Shown here: positions 23,731 to 32,496 of the stretch, one piece after another
Layout: each line of letters opens with the position of its first letter
Position numbering within the stretch: position 1 is the first letter of the stretch
DNA from: Branchiostoma lanceolatum
Lineage: Eukaryota; Chordata; Leptocardii; Amphioxiformes; Branchiostomatidae
Assembly: GCF_035083965.1 (NCBI RefSeq)
Contig: NC_089723.1
Span: 2,914,001 to 2,978,000 of the forward strand
Length of the DNA: 64,000 bases
Reading direction: 5' to 3'
Program-made: the position numbers and the translations under genes
Notes under the pieces: generated by a model
What the model was told of the DNA's origin: nothing
The model's input: the letters and a program-made list of their open reading frames with translations, nothing else
Database searches by the model: none

Positions 23731-26700
23731 GTACATAAGTATGAATCTTATTTTATACGTGCTAAATAGGTAGATATATCAAACACTGGTTTGTTATTAA
23801 TTGGAAAGAATACTCATAATTAGCCCCACTCGATTGTAACACTACATCAAAGACTTATGCTAGCCCTTACTGCTTTAGTAATTAGGATCGATGTTGTTTT
23901 ATTCTATACAATTATTTTGTGCTATCTAAAACTAAAATCAAAATAGTTGTTGCCATACATTGTTCTTGTATTATCATCGTGCAATAACGTTCTTCATATG
24001 CAGTTCACCACTGAAGACCTTGTGGTGGCGGGTCCACTGGTGGAGGCGGCAACCGTCCACAACGTAGCTGACGACTTTGGAGACATCCTGTATGAAGAGG
24101 TGGTGGAGGCTTCTAATGTCAACCGGGTCAACCAGGTGAGAAACGTCACTAAAGAAAGGGGGGGTTGAATTGGCACTTCGTTGTTTTTTTCGTTTCAAAG
24201 CATCCTCATTTGAGGTGAAACATGATGATTTTTCAAGTAGCTAGTGGTAGTTCAATGCGGCTTCGCTACGGCTCGCGATTTTGGCCAAGCACACCGGGTC
24301 ACCCCTACTCAATAAGTATATTGGGTTCTTTTACGTGCAGAGGTTTGACGCTTGAGGCTAATGCCTGAAGCTCCCTCCTACACGGGGCTGCCGGCTTTAT
24401 TAACATATTCATCTATATCTGCACGGCTTTGATTGGAACAATGTATACAGCCGCACTAGTACTGCCTGCAGATTAACAGCATGTTTAGTACTACGTAGAC
24501 CTTTGAATCCAATAACAGTACTCGATATTTATACCGTGAATGAACTATGCGTACCTAAAATCGCACTTTTATGAAATGTAACTATTTGTGCATTGTTTAT
24601 CAGTCAAAGTGTTCATTGCTTTCAACTTTTTGTTTATGATCTCCAAATCTCCAATGTACTCTTGCTTTAGAAGAGTGTATGTTTCGACAGAATGATAAGA
24701 AAAAAATGTCAAACATGTCAATAACATACGATCATTATCATATTATCATATATGATTCACAGGAGGATATGGTTGGATCTATCAGCTTTATCCACAATGT
24801 TCACCCGCTGCCAGAGAACAACGGTGAGTTTTGTTACACCATGAATAGAACAACTTTAATTGACTATCAAAGACGGGACGTACTTAGCATTGTCCAGCTA
24901 GCGGTGCCATTGAAAATAACAAAACAAAGGTGGATACTATTTGTACTATATTTCCAATAGTCAATCTGTACTTAAGTGGAATAGGTGAAAGGAATAGGGC
25001 ACAAAGGACTTTGACTAGATCATTTCATCAATGGTCTGTTCTCTCATGGTAAATACGACCTTATTTTATCGGTTCTAGATCTCTGATGATTAATACGACT
25101 GTACTTTCTCGGTTCTCTGATGATAAATACGACCGTATTTTCTCGGTTCTCTGATGATAAATACGACCGTATTTTCTCGGTTCTCTGATGATGAATACGA
25201 CCGTGTTTTCTCGGTTCTCTGTTGGTAAATACGACCGTATTATCTCGGTTCTCTGATGATAAATACGACCGTACTTTCTCGGTTATCTGATGATAAATAC
25301 GACCGTATTTTCTCGGGTTTCTGATGATAAATACAACCGCTCGGTTCTCTTGTGATAAATACGACCGTACTTTCTCGGTTTTCTGATGATAAATATGACC
25401 GTAATCTCTCAGTTCTCTGGTGATAAATACGACCGTATTTTCTTGGTTCTCTGGTGATAAATACCACCGTATTTTCTCGGTTCTCTGGTGATAGATACGA
25501 CCGTATTTTCTCGGTTATCTGATGTTAAATACGACTGTATCATCTCGGCTCTCTGTTGGTAAATACGACCGAATTTTCTCCCCCAGACATAGAGGAAGTA
25601 ACTGTGCGCACCCTGGGGATTAAGAACCTGGACGTGGATGAGCTGATGGACAGAAACTTTCCTGTACGACTTTTCCATGGAACAAACATGAAAACTGCCG
25701 ACTATGAGGAGGTAATGTATTTCATGGGTTTTACCCCCCTTTCATTGCAGCGGTGACCAAAATCTCCAAAAACCACTTACAATGCCACGAAACATGAGCC
25801 CAATGATGATAACTATAACGATATTTTAATTATTGGAGGAGCTAGTACATAGTTCTTAAAGGCAACCTAAGCAATATTAGGGCGCTGAAAGTCGTATTCT
25901 CAAAATCAATTTTCTGGTGATTTCTATCCATAGTAAGTTTGAAGAACACTATCCCATTGCATGTCGACCATCATGGAGCAAAGATGCGATGTCATTGTGT
26001 GGTGGGAACTCATTGAAAATCTGAGCACTTTGAGGTCAGCCATCATTTCAAATCTTCGAACATGCACGATTCTGACCTAGTCCCGAACGCTTCCGGACAA
26101 TTAATCACGTGGTCATGTCTCAATGTACTCAGACATTGTGACCTCATGCGGCCGGAAGTTGCCGAAAATTGTCGACAGAAAACGGTTACGGCTGGATTCT
26201 GGGCTGACTTGTGGTACCAATAAATAAAATACCCCTTCTGTGACTTGTTTCTGCACACTTTTTAACGCCCAAAGTATGAAATAATGATGCAAACGTGATG
26301 ATATGGGGAAGTAAATGTCAATTTCATACAGATTGCCTTATCCAGAATACGTCCAGTTTGACCCCCTGAAATCGCTTAAAGTACTAGATCCTTAAAAATT
26401 ACGCTCTAAAATATACACATAAGATAATCATAGCACATATTATGCATAAAATCAACGGAATTAGGTGAATATGCTACGTGTAGAATACGCCCCATTGTAG
26501 TACACACGCTGTCTGAATCTAGCGTACCAAGTTTCGCTGCTGTCTCCAAATCTGCAAGGAGGATTTCCCCTATTTTACCGAAGGATTGCTCCCAGGTTCT
26601 GTTGAAGTTTCTGCTTATAACATGCTGTAGTAAACAGTAGCCACAGAGTCAATAATAGTTCGGAGGGTGACGAAGCTACCCGGGGTTATGTCTAGCCTGG

Positions 26701-27549
26701 TCTCAGTCGCTAGGGGTCGGCTTATAAATAATTAGGAGTGTTTTCCCGGGCCCAGTCTGCTTTATTGAACCGTTTCCGTCAGCCTGTCTACCTATTAGCT
26801 GCCATATCGAATTTCGCAGCCTGTCTACTTTAGCTGCCATAGAGAGTTACGGGGGCGAGCTTATTTGATCCAAGCCCGAAAACCCACCCCGGGCGGTCTA
26901 AGCTGTCTGGCGGGCGGGCATCACTTCCAGCGCCGAAGAGATATCGGGGAGCCCCCGATTGTATGGTTGCCAGGCTAGGTAATGTCACCCTCGTTAAACC
27001 AGGACCCCATATCGCGCTCCATGTTAGATCGGTCGCGAAAGGGGCCCTGGTAAATTAGCTTCGCCACATATGGTTATGAAGACGTCGCCACCAAAACAGC
27101 TTCAGCCAATTAGAGGGTTTGCTTCCTCTCATCGGAAGCCAACGCGCAAAGAACGCTGGGAAGCTATCGACCAATCAGGTTACGTGTTACGGCTAGACCA
27201 TTAATTATTCATGAGCTACAACTGCCGTTTGTGCCAAATAAGGTCAGCTCATTATTTGTTTATGAGCAAGTCTTGTCGGCCTGCCAAAACCATTTGTGGC
27301 GAAGCTTTTTACCAGGGCCCCTTTCGCGACCGATGTAATGTGGAGCGATATGGGGTCCTGGTTTAACGAGGGTGGGTAATGTCATGTGAGAAATTGAAAT
27401 CTCTTGTCTTGTTTTTCCCCCAGATCTGCCGGGAGGAGTTCCCATTGCTCTACCGGAGGATCGCTGCGCAGGTCCTGTGGAAGTTTCTCCGCCTGCGGCC
27501 TGCAGCAACCAACGAGGCTCCCGCGGGAACTCAGCAGGAATTCTCTTAA
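19135..27549 (+). CDS. CitE-type CoA lyase fused to MaoC-like hydratase
   Basis: Ten exons, phases all consistent, 722 residues: 19135-19674, 20075-20294, 21092-21596, 22214-22463, 22862-22969, 23392-23493, 24004-24135, 24763-24823, 25587-25711, 27424-27549 (TAA). Residues about 1-40 are basic with S/R/T and no acids (MALISRLTPHAQYSLRKM), like a mitochondrial presequence. Residues about 45-295 are a CitE/CLYBL/malyl-CoA lyase barrel: MRSVLF, DLEDAVPKDKKD, ETLEAL, NGRAD, GFEGMLVVHPS. The Glu of ETLEA and the Asp of GRAD sit where this family binds Mg2+. From about residue 320 onward the sequence looks MaoC/hot-dog-like (LNSDDITAREMGLPGIQPP, LKPVAEGDTVRA, then FTTEDLVVAGPLVEAATVHN, DIEEVTVRTLGIKN). 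Bacterial itaconate degradation uses separate Ich (MaoC) and Ccl (CitE) proteins; a fusion here suggests a bifunctional citramalyl-CoA or related enzyme. The substrate is inference. Confidence 0.85.
19836..20042. mobile_element. MITE, GGGGCCCGGCCGGG-ended family, copy 1
   Basis: About 205 bp in intron 1 of the lyase/hydratase gene. It begins tgctagggtcacatttcc with ggggcccggccggg just inside, and ends with the complement before ctctagcata. Similar copies are at 27964-28172 and 35243-35440. The centres share aaattttt/cgtttccg and aaagtatgatat wording. No coding capacity. Confidence 0.85.
20313..20402. repeat. (GT)n microsatellite
   Basis: About 90 bases of GT starting roughly 20 bases downstream of the donor of exon 20075-20294. 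Confidence 0.95.
20921..21073. mobile_element. Near-perfect palindromic insertion at exon 3 acceptor
   Basis: A 153-bp hairpin: ATCTCCAAGCAGATCC... pairs almost perfectly with ...GGATCTGCTTGGAGAT around a short loop near 20990-21003. The flanks carry a direct repeat of 11-12 bases, AACATGTTCCTA (20909-20920 and 21074-21085). The right flank runs directly into the acceptor ccacag of exon 21092-21596, so the insertion is 18 bases from the exon. The end sequence ctccaagcag is shared with the element at 16800 and a decayed copy at about 63058. Confidence 0.9.
23671..23726. repeat. (CA)n microsatellite
   Basis: About 55 bases of CA, ending in tatatatg, in the intron after exon 23392-23493. Confidence 0.95.
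24225..24410 (+). repeat. Dispersed element, copy 1
   Basis: Contains gctacggctcgcga, ggccaagca, accgggtcacccc, ttgggttcttttacgtgcag. The same words occur in reverse orientation at 32985-33150, so this is an interspersed repeat in the intron between exons 7 and 8. Confidence 0.65.
25041..25580 (+). repeat. 33-34 bp minisatellite ending at a splice acceptor
   Basis: About 15 copies of a unit such as ttctctgatgataaatacg + accgtattttctcgg. The last partial unit runs straight into the ccccag acceptor of exon 25587-25711 and supplies its pyrimidine tract. Open frames on the minus strand that repeat YLSSENRE are translations of this array. Confidence 0.92.
26545..26640 (+). pseudogene. Decayed duplicate of the last exon
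   Basis: The sequence after atctgcaaggaggatttcc matches the start of the true last exon (27424, atctgccgggaggagttcc) through caggttctgttgaagtttctgc. It has small deletions that break the frame and lacks an AG acceptor. It lies about 0.88 kb upstream of the functional exon. Confidence 0.75.
26981..27384. mobile_element. Fold-back element before last exon
   Basis: Arms of about 90 bp, CCCTCGTTAAACCAGGACCC on the left (from about 26988) and its complement on the right (to about 27374). The flanks share the direct repeat ggtaatgtca. It lies in the last intron, ending about 40 bases before exon 27424-27549. Confidence 0.8.
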
Positions 27550-27635
27550 GCTTTTTTTTAATTTACTTTTTTGGATAGAGGCAATGTGGCACTGCATTAA
27601 GATTGCCATAACCTATATTGACCCAAACAGTGAAA

Positions 27636-27641
27636 AATAAA
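27636..27641 (+). terminator. Poly(A) signal of lyase/hydratase gene
   Basis: AATAAA 87 bases after the TAA stop, the first such hexamer downstream. Confidence 0.6.
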
Positions 27642-27963
27642 CTTGATTAGGTAAAGGTAGTCCCATAGTCTTTTTTGAGGTCGTATGGGCAGTGGGTTGT
27701 TATACTTCGACCGGCTTTTACCAAGGACATAACATTGGTTGCATGTCAGGTATTCGAATCCTGAGCCTGTTGATAAGCAGTTGTCATGTATACATTGTAA
27801 AATTGCTACAAGTGTGTTAAAAAAGTTCTAGCCTAACTGGAACGAGGCTGTTTCATGATAAGTTGCTCGTATAGGAAGCTACTTTGCAGTAAACCGTAAT
27901 TGTTAAGGGGTAATTTGTGGCAATGCAAGGCGCACAAACTGGGTGTAAGGGTAAGGCAACAGT

Positions 27964-28172
27964 TATGCTTGGGTCACATTTCCAATCCGGGGCCCGGCCG
28001 GGCAGTCTTTGGGCTCGAAAAGTATGATACAAAAGACAACAAAAACACAAAACGCACCGAAAAGAAATTAAGGGCATATAGCTTGTATATATTTATTAAT
28101 ATACGCTTTAATTTTTCGTTTCCGCAAACAGCCCGGCCGGGCCCCGGTATGAAATTGTGACCCTAGCATAAC
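27964..28172. mobile_element. MITE, GGGGCCCGGCCGGG-ended family, copy 2
   Basis: Inverted ends tatgcttgggtcacatttcc / ttgtgaccctagcata with ggggcccggccggg inside each. Oriented opposite to the copy at 19836 judging by the inner sequence. Confidence 0.85.
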
Positions 28173-29040
28173 GAGGCAATAGGAAAGGCAACTTACAGAA
28201 GAAACAGCAGTATATATACGTATTCAAAGTTTATTGCAAATACATATCCGAGGGCAAATTAATAGGACAAACAACACAAATAATGATGAAAATTACAAGA
28301 TATTAAGGGCTACATCTAATGTTATGCTACATTCTGAAATCTACATGGTGCTAGTTTTGTTGGGTTTCATTTGTTCTTTTGAGGCTGTGGAAGACGAATT
28401 TTACCAATTCTTTTATAATCCATGGGTTATTTGATTTTAATAGTAGAATTGTTTTCTCAGAGTAAGGAATAATGGGAAATTAACTGCGCATTTTGGACAT
28501 GCTGATAAATTAATTTCTGCGTGATTATTAAAGGTGTGTGGTAGAAGTTATTGCCATGGAAACTTATTTTTGGAAAAATAAGCAATTTTCCATCACGAAA
28601 ATTCGACTCATCGACAAGCTGAGGACCCGATTGCCTGACACATTCATAAGTTAAAAACTGTTTTACTTCTTCGATATTGAACTGTACCCAGAAAACAATA
28701 AATGTCTCTCAGAAAACACATCTTTCTTCTGTCTAAATGATATTACATAATTTACTCCTTTACAGTGACTGCAGCATAGCGAATGTAACATATTGTGACT
28801 GCAACAGAGTGGCTTCAACATAATTCATATTTTTCATATACATTCGATTAATTAGTCTTCAACAAAGACACATCCAAGGAAAAGCATATTTATCACAAGG
28901 TTTCCAAAGAAAGGGCCTAGTAAGTAAATTAAGGGGAACTTTAAAATATTCATATTTTGGTCATTCTCCGTTCGTTCCCGCCATGTACTGTGCCTTGAAA
29001 CAGCCCGACTGTTCTTGACGTCACTTGCTACCTTGTTTGC
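28173..29040. other. Intergenic, nothing identified
   Basis: AT-rich. I see no coding signal, repeat family or RNA gene here. A 66-codon open frame at 28234-28434 has no support. Confidence 0.4.
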
Positions 29041-29043
29041 ACG

Positions 29044-29072
29044 GTTGTCAAGGCAACGGTTGCCCAGGCAAC
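29044..29072. promoter_or_regulatory. Two adjacent RFX X-box motifs
   Basis: GTTGTCAAGGCAAC (29044-29057) and GTTGCCCAGGCAAC (29059-29072) both match the 14-base palindromic X-box GTTGCCNNGGCAAC, the first with one mismatch. They lie in a locally GC-richer island between genes. X-boxes bind RFX factors, classically in promoters of cilium genes. No transcription unit is evident next to them. Confidence 0.5.
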
Positions 29073-29079
29073 CCCGTTC

Positions 29080-29665
29080 GTCCTGGCGGGAGAGTGTGAC
29101 CTTAATTTCCCCCGCGCATGCCCTCTACGCTATAGCAACAGCTAAGAATATCTCGCAAATGCGTGGTTGAAACACGATCCTGTAGGCGCTGGATCTTAGC
29201 AAAACGGCTTTACCAATTTATGTATTTATCTATTGTTATCTTTACCCATCCTTCGGAGTTTCTATGCCTCGTGGTGACAGTACTTTATAGAAATTGAGTC
29301 AATTTGTGTTTTATTTTGCTGCAAGTAATCACTGAAAACATACTTGCGGCTTTGGGCAGTTACCTGGCTAGCTTATCTCCCCAGCTAGTTAATATTTACC
29401 GCCCGAGTCCACTTCGTCCTACCGGGCGAATTTTCCCCTAGCAAAATCTACGCATGCTCTTTGCACTGTAGCAACAGCTAAGCACATCTAACCAAGGCGA
29501 GGTTGATACACGGAGGCCTCTTTACCTGTCTGTCCGTACTGGCTTTAGTTCCTCGCTTTAAAAGTAAGTGATTCTATTTTCTATGCCCGACGAAAACACG
29601 CTCTAAGCACCCTCCTTGTTAGCTTATCTTCCTCTGGTTAATGTTTAGAGCCATAGTCCATGATT
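29080..29665 (+). repeat. Diverged tandem duplication, intergenic
   Basis: Two copies (about 29080-29415 and 29418-29665) share cgcatgc + tctacgc, gtagcaacagctaag, tttctatgcc, and tagcttatct..ccagctagttaat. Function unknown; it adjoins the X-box pair. Confidence 0.6.
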
Positions 29666-30034
29666 TAAGAGATTATTTTATGCGGAGGCAGTAACATTTT
29701 CCTCGTAGGATTTTGATAGCATGTACCTCTGCCATGTCCGTGGCACGGGAAATAGGCAGTCATTTTCGTCATGAAACTTTTGTTTGCTTAAACCTTTGTT
29801 TATTCATGATAAGCTCAAATCGGCACGCAGGCCGCTTTTCATTGAGGTCATGAGGGAAGAGGTAAGGGCCAGATACAATATAGCAGAGATACACAGTCAT
29901 TTGAGTCCTAATTACTCTATCAACATATATCATTACATATTTATGGTACAAAATATGCAATTGCTACAACATACAACATAAAGTAGGGCGAGAGCTGGTT
30001 CATAGTCCGTGTCCGTTCGTTCAATTCATTTCCG

Positions 30035-30150
30035 TTACTTCAAGAGTCTCTTAAAGGAAGTCAGATTCGGAGCCGTACGTGTGTCTGGCGGTAGGCTGTT
30101 CCAGACATTAGGTCCGCGCTGGGTGAATGGTCGACAACGGGGTCTTAAAA
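30035..30150 (-). mobile_element. LINE 3' fragment
   Basis: The minus strand reads RPFTQRGPNVWNSLPPDTR then TAPNLTSFKRLLK and a stop. This is the typical C-terminal tail of an APE-type LINE reverse transcriptase ORF. The full LINE at 39436-42705 ends with a related TTLWNSLTPNLRTAPSVATF. 5'-truncated remnant. Confidence 0.8.
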
Positions 30151-30214
30151 GATTAATGAATAAACCGGTCGGCATTACTTAGGGATATTCCAATACTGAT
30201 AATAAAGTGTGTTT

Positions 30215-31080
30215 TGGGAGGGGTAGAGAAAATATTGTACAAGAGACTGTTCCCCCCAGATTCTCGAGTACATTCGATTAATGTTCACAAAGCCAAACGC
30301 ACAATTCCCAGAAAAAACTATTGCATCATCATAAACTATTTTATGTTCAGTCACTGTTTGTTCCTAATTAGGGTGTGGTCGCTTGTTAGGACTTTCATTC
30401 AGAGAGCATTTTGTTGTTTTCCCCTTTTCTTACTGGATTGGAAAACGTACTTCATCTAGTCTCTTTTCCTCTTAAACGTTGTGAGTCAGTTAAATGTGCT
30501 CCGAGATCACGCAAGTCCGTACAAGAAGATGAACGTTGGAATCACTAACTGTTACATGTTATCAAGTTGCATCAACATTGTATACCTGTACGTTCGTACT
30601 AACACAGTAAACAATATGTGCATCGCACATGTAACTTCGCAGCACCTAGGGGATAGAGAAAATATTGTACTAGAGACTGTCCTCAAGTACATTCGATGAA
30701 TATTCACAAAGCCAAGCGCACAATCTCCAGGAAAAATATTGCATCCGCATATAAATCTTTCATGTTCAGTCATTGTTTGTCCCAAATTAGGGTGTGGTTG
30801 CTCCTTAGTAGGACTTTCATTCAAAGAGCATTTTCGTTGTTTCCCTTTTTCTTAATGGGTTGGAACCCTACTTTATCAAGTGTTTTCCCCTCTTAAACGA
30901 TGTGAACCAGTTTAACGTGCCCCGAGAAACGTTATGCCATCCAACAAGGTGAACTTTGGCATCACTAAAAACTGGTACATGTTATAATCCACCTGCATTG
31001 AAATCGGATACGTGTAGATACGTAATGATCCTCTACACGTACACATTATGTGTGTCGCAAATATGACTTGGCAGCATTTA
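30215..31080 (+). repeat. Two tandem copies of a 430-bp unit
   Basis: Copy 1 about 30215-30645, copy 2 about 30646-31080. Matching blocks include gagaaaatattgtac at 30226 and 30656, cacaaagccaa, ttagggtgtggt, ggactttcattca and cctcttaaacg. Copies are diverged with small indels. No ORF is conserved between them, so coding is unlikely. Confidence 0.8.
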
Positions 31081-31960
31081 AGACAGTGTTGTACACACAT
31101 CTGGAAAAGGACAAAATGTTTAACGTAAACTCCGTGGTTTGTTGAAGTATAGGTTGAGTCAGGGCATTGTTTAATTAGTAAGCAAACAAATAATGACTTT
31201 TTGTCACGGTACACGCCCTGTGTAAATTAGACAGTCAGCAGGTAAGACATAGACAAATTTGTGTACTGAAAAGAACACGACTATTATAATGCTTTGATTT
31301 ATACGGCTTATAAGTAGGGTATTTTGAAGGTAATATATTACCCCAGTCAGGCCAACAGTGGAATTTTAGCCTGGGTCCATATTCACTTCCGGGTTATTAT
31401 GTTCAATAACTAGAATGACGTTAAGTTATAGACAAAAATAAAGTCTACGTGAGCATAACATGGCTGACAAATAACGTAATATACATACAGAAACATTCAA
31501 AAGAACTTACTCCACAGCTTTAGCGTTAATTACTTTACATATATGTACATGCGAGATGTTTGTAAGCCGATGATGATGATGTTGTTGTTGTTGTTGTTGT
31601 TATTGTTGATGTAAGCATCCCACTGCCGCGATCAGTTCTTTGTGACTTGATGATTCCATTGTGTCTTGTTTCTAACAAACATTTTTAGATTATGGAGTTT
31701 CTTTGCAGTTTCTTAACTTATCAATTTTAATACTTTATCATTCGAATGATAAATAATCTCATAACATCCGTGCCAAGGAAGGTAGCTGGCTACATGCCAA
31801 AGTTGATATTTTCTCTTTTGAAATAGAAAAAGAAGTAGCCACTACAAGAAGTTGGGATACAATTCACTATCTAAAAACTACTCTTATAATTTAATCTCCC
31901 TACAATGAAACACATGTACATGTATTTTGTATCGCATCAGATTCTTAACATACTATCAGT
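31081..31960. other. Intergenic upstream of BK beta-like gene
   Basis: No gene seen. Contains a (GTT)n run near 31580-31600. It probably holds a 5' UTR exon and promoter of the gene beginning at 32035-32497, because each copy of the first coding exon is preceded by an acceptor-like tract rather than a clear promoter. Confidence 0.4.
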
Positions 31961-32034
31961 TTTACAACAACGACCAATGCCTGCCATGTTTTGCTGTTTC
32001 TCTAGTTCGACTCGGCATCGCAAAATAAAGCAAT

Positions 32035-32166
32035 ATGACGACGAGTAAATCACCCCAAGAAAAAGAGAAGTGTAAGATATGCGCGTGGTTCGTCGTGTCC
32101 CTGTCTCTGGCTGCCTGTTGTCTGGTGGCCCTTATTGTTCTTGGTGTCGTCTTTGATACAGAATGA
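32035..32166 (+). CDS. 43-residue ORF, truncated first-exon copy 1
   Basis: ATG to TGA, 43 residues. A charged N-terminus (MTTSKSPQEKEKCK) is followed by one membrane helix (VVSLSLAACCLVALIVLGVV) and ends FDTE. It is the N-terminus and first membrane segment of the BK beta-like protein without the ectodomain. It could be an alternative exon, an upstream ORF, or a dead copy. No evidence that it is translated. Confidence 0.35.
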   Translation: MTTSKSPQEKEKCKICAWFVVSLSLAACCLVALIVLGVVFDTE

Positions 32167-32265
32167 CAGAAATACATGCATGATGTCATATTCTTAAACA
32201 ATGACCAACGCCTGCCATGTTTTGCTGTTTCTCTAGTTGGACTCGGCATCGCAAAATAAAGCAAT

Positions 32266-32397
32266 ATGACGAGGAGTAAATCACCCCAAGAGAAAGAGAA
32301 GTGTAAGATATGCGCGTGGTTCGTCGTGTCCCTGTCTCTGGCTGCCTGTTGTCTGGTGGCCCTTATTGTTCTTGGTGTCGTCTTTGATACAGAATGA
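32266..32397 (+). CDS. 43-residue ORF, truncated first-exon copy 2
   Basis: Same length and nearly the same sequence as the copy 231 bases upstream (MTRSKSPQEKEKCK start, as in the third copy), same FDTE end and TGA. Closer to the functional third copy at its N-terminus, which suggests serial tandem duplication or conversion. Confidence 0.35.
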   Translation: MTRSKSPQEKEKCKICAWFVVSLSLAACCLVALIVLGVVFDTE

Positions 32398-32496
32398 CAG
32401 AAATACATGCATGATGTCATATTCTTAAACAATGACCAACGCCTGCCATGTTTTGCTGTTTCTCTAGTTGGACTCGGCATCGCAAAATAAAGCAAT

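Noticed and set aside
25041-25580. CRISPR-like array
   Set aside because: Regular 33-34 bp repeats but contiguous without spacers, in a eukaryotic intron: a minisatellite.
25240-25678. Minus-strand ORFs rich in YLSSENRES
   Set aside because: Translation of the intronic minisatellite before exon 9 of the lyase/hydratase gene.
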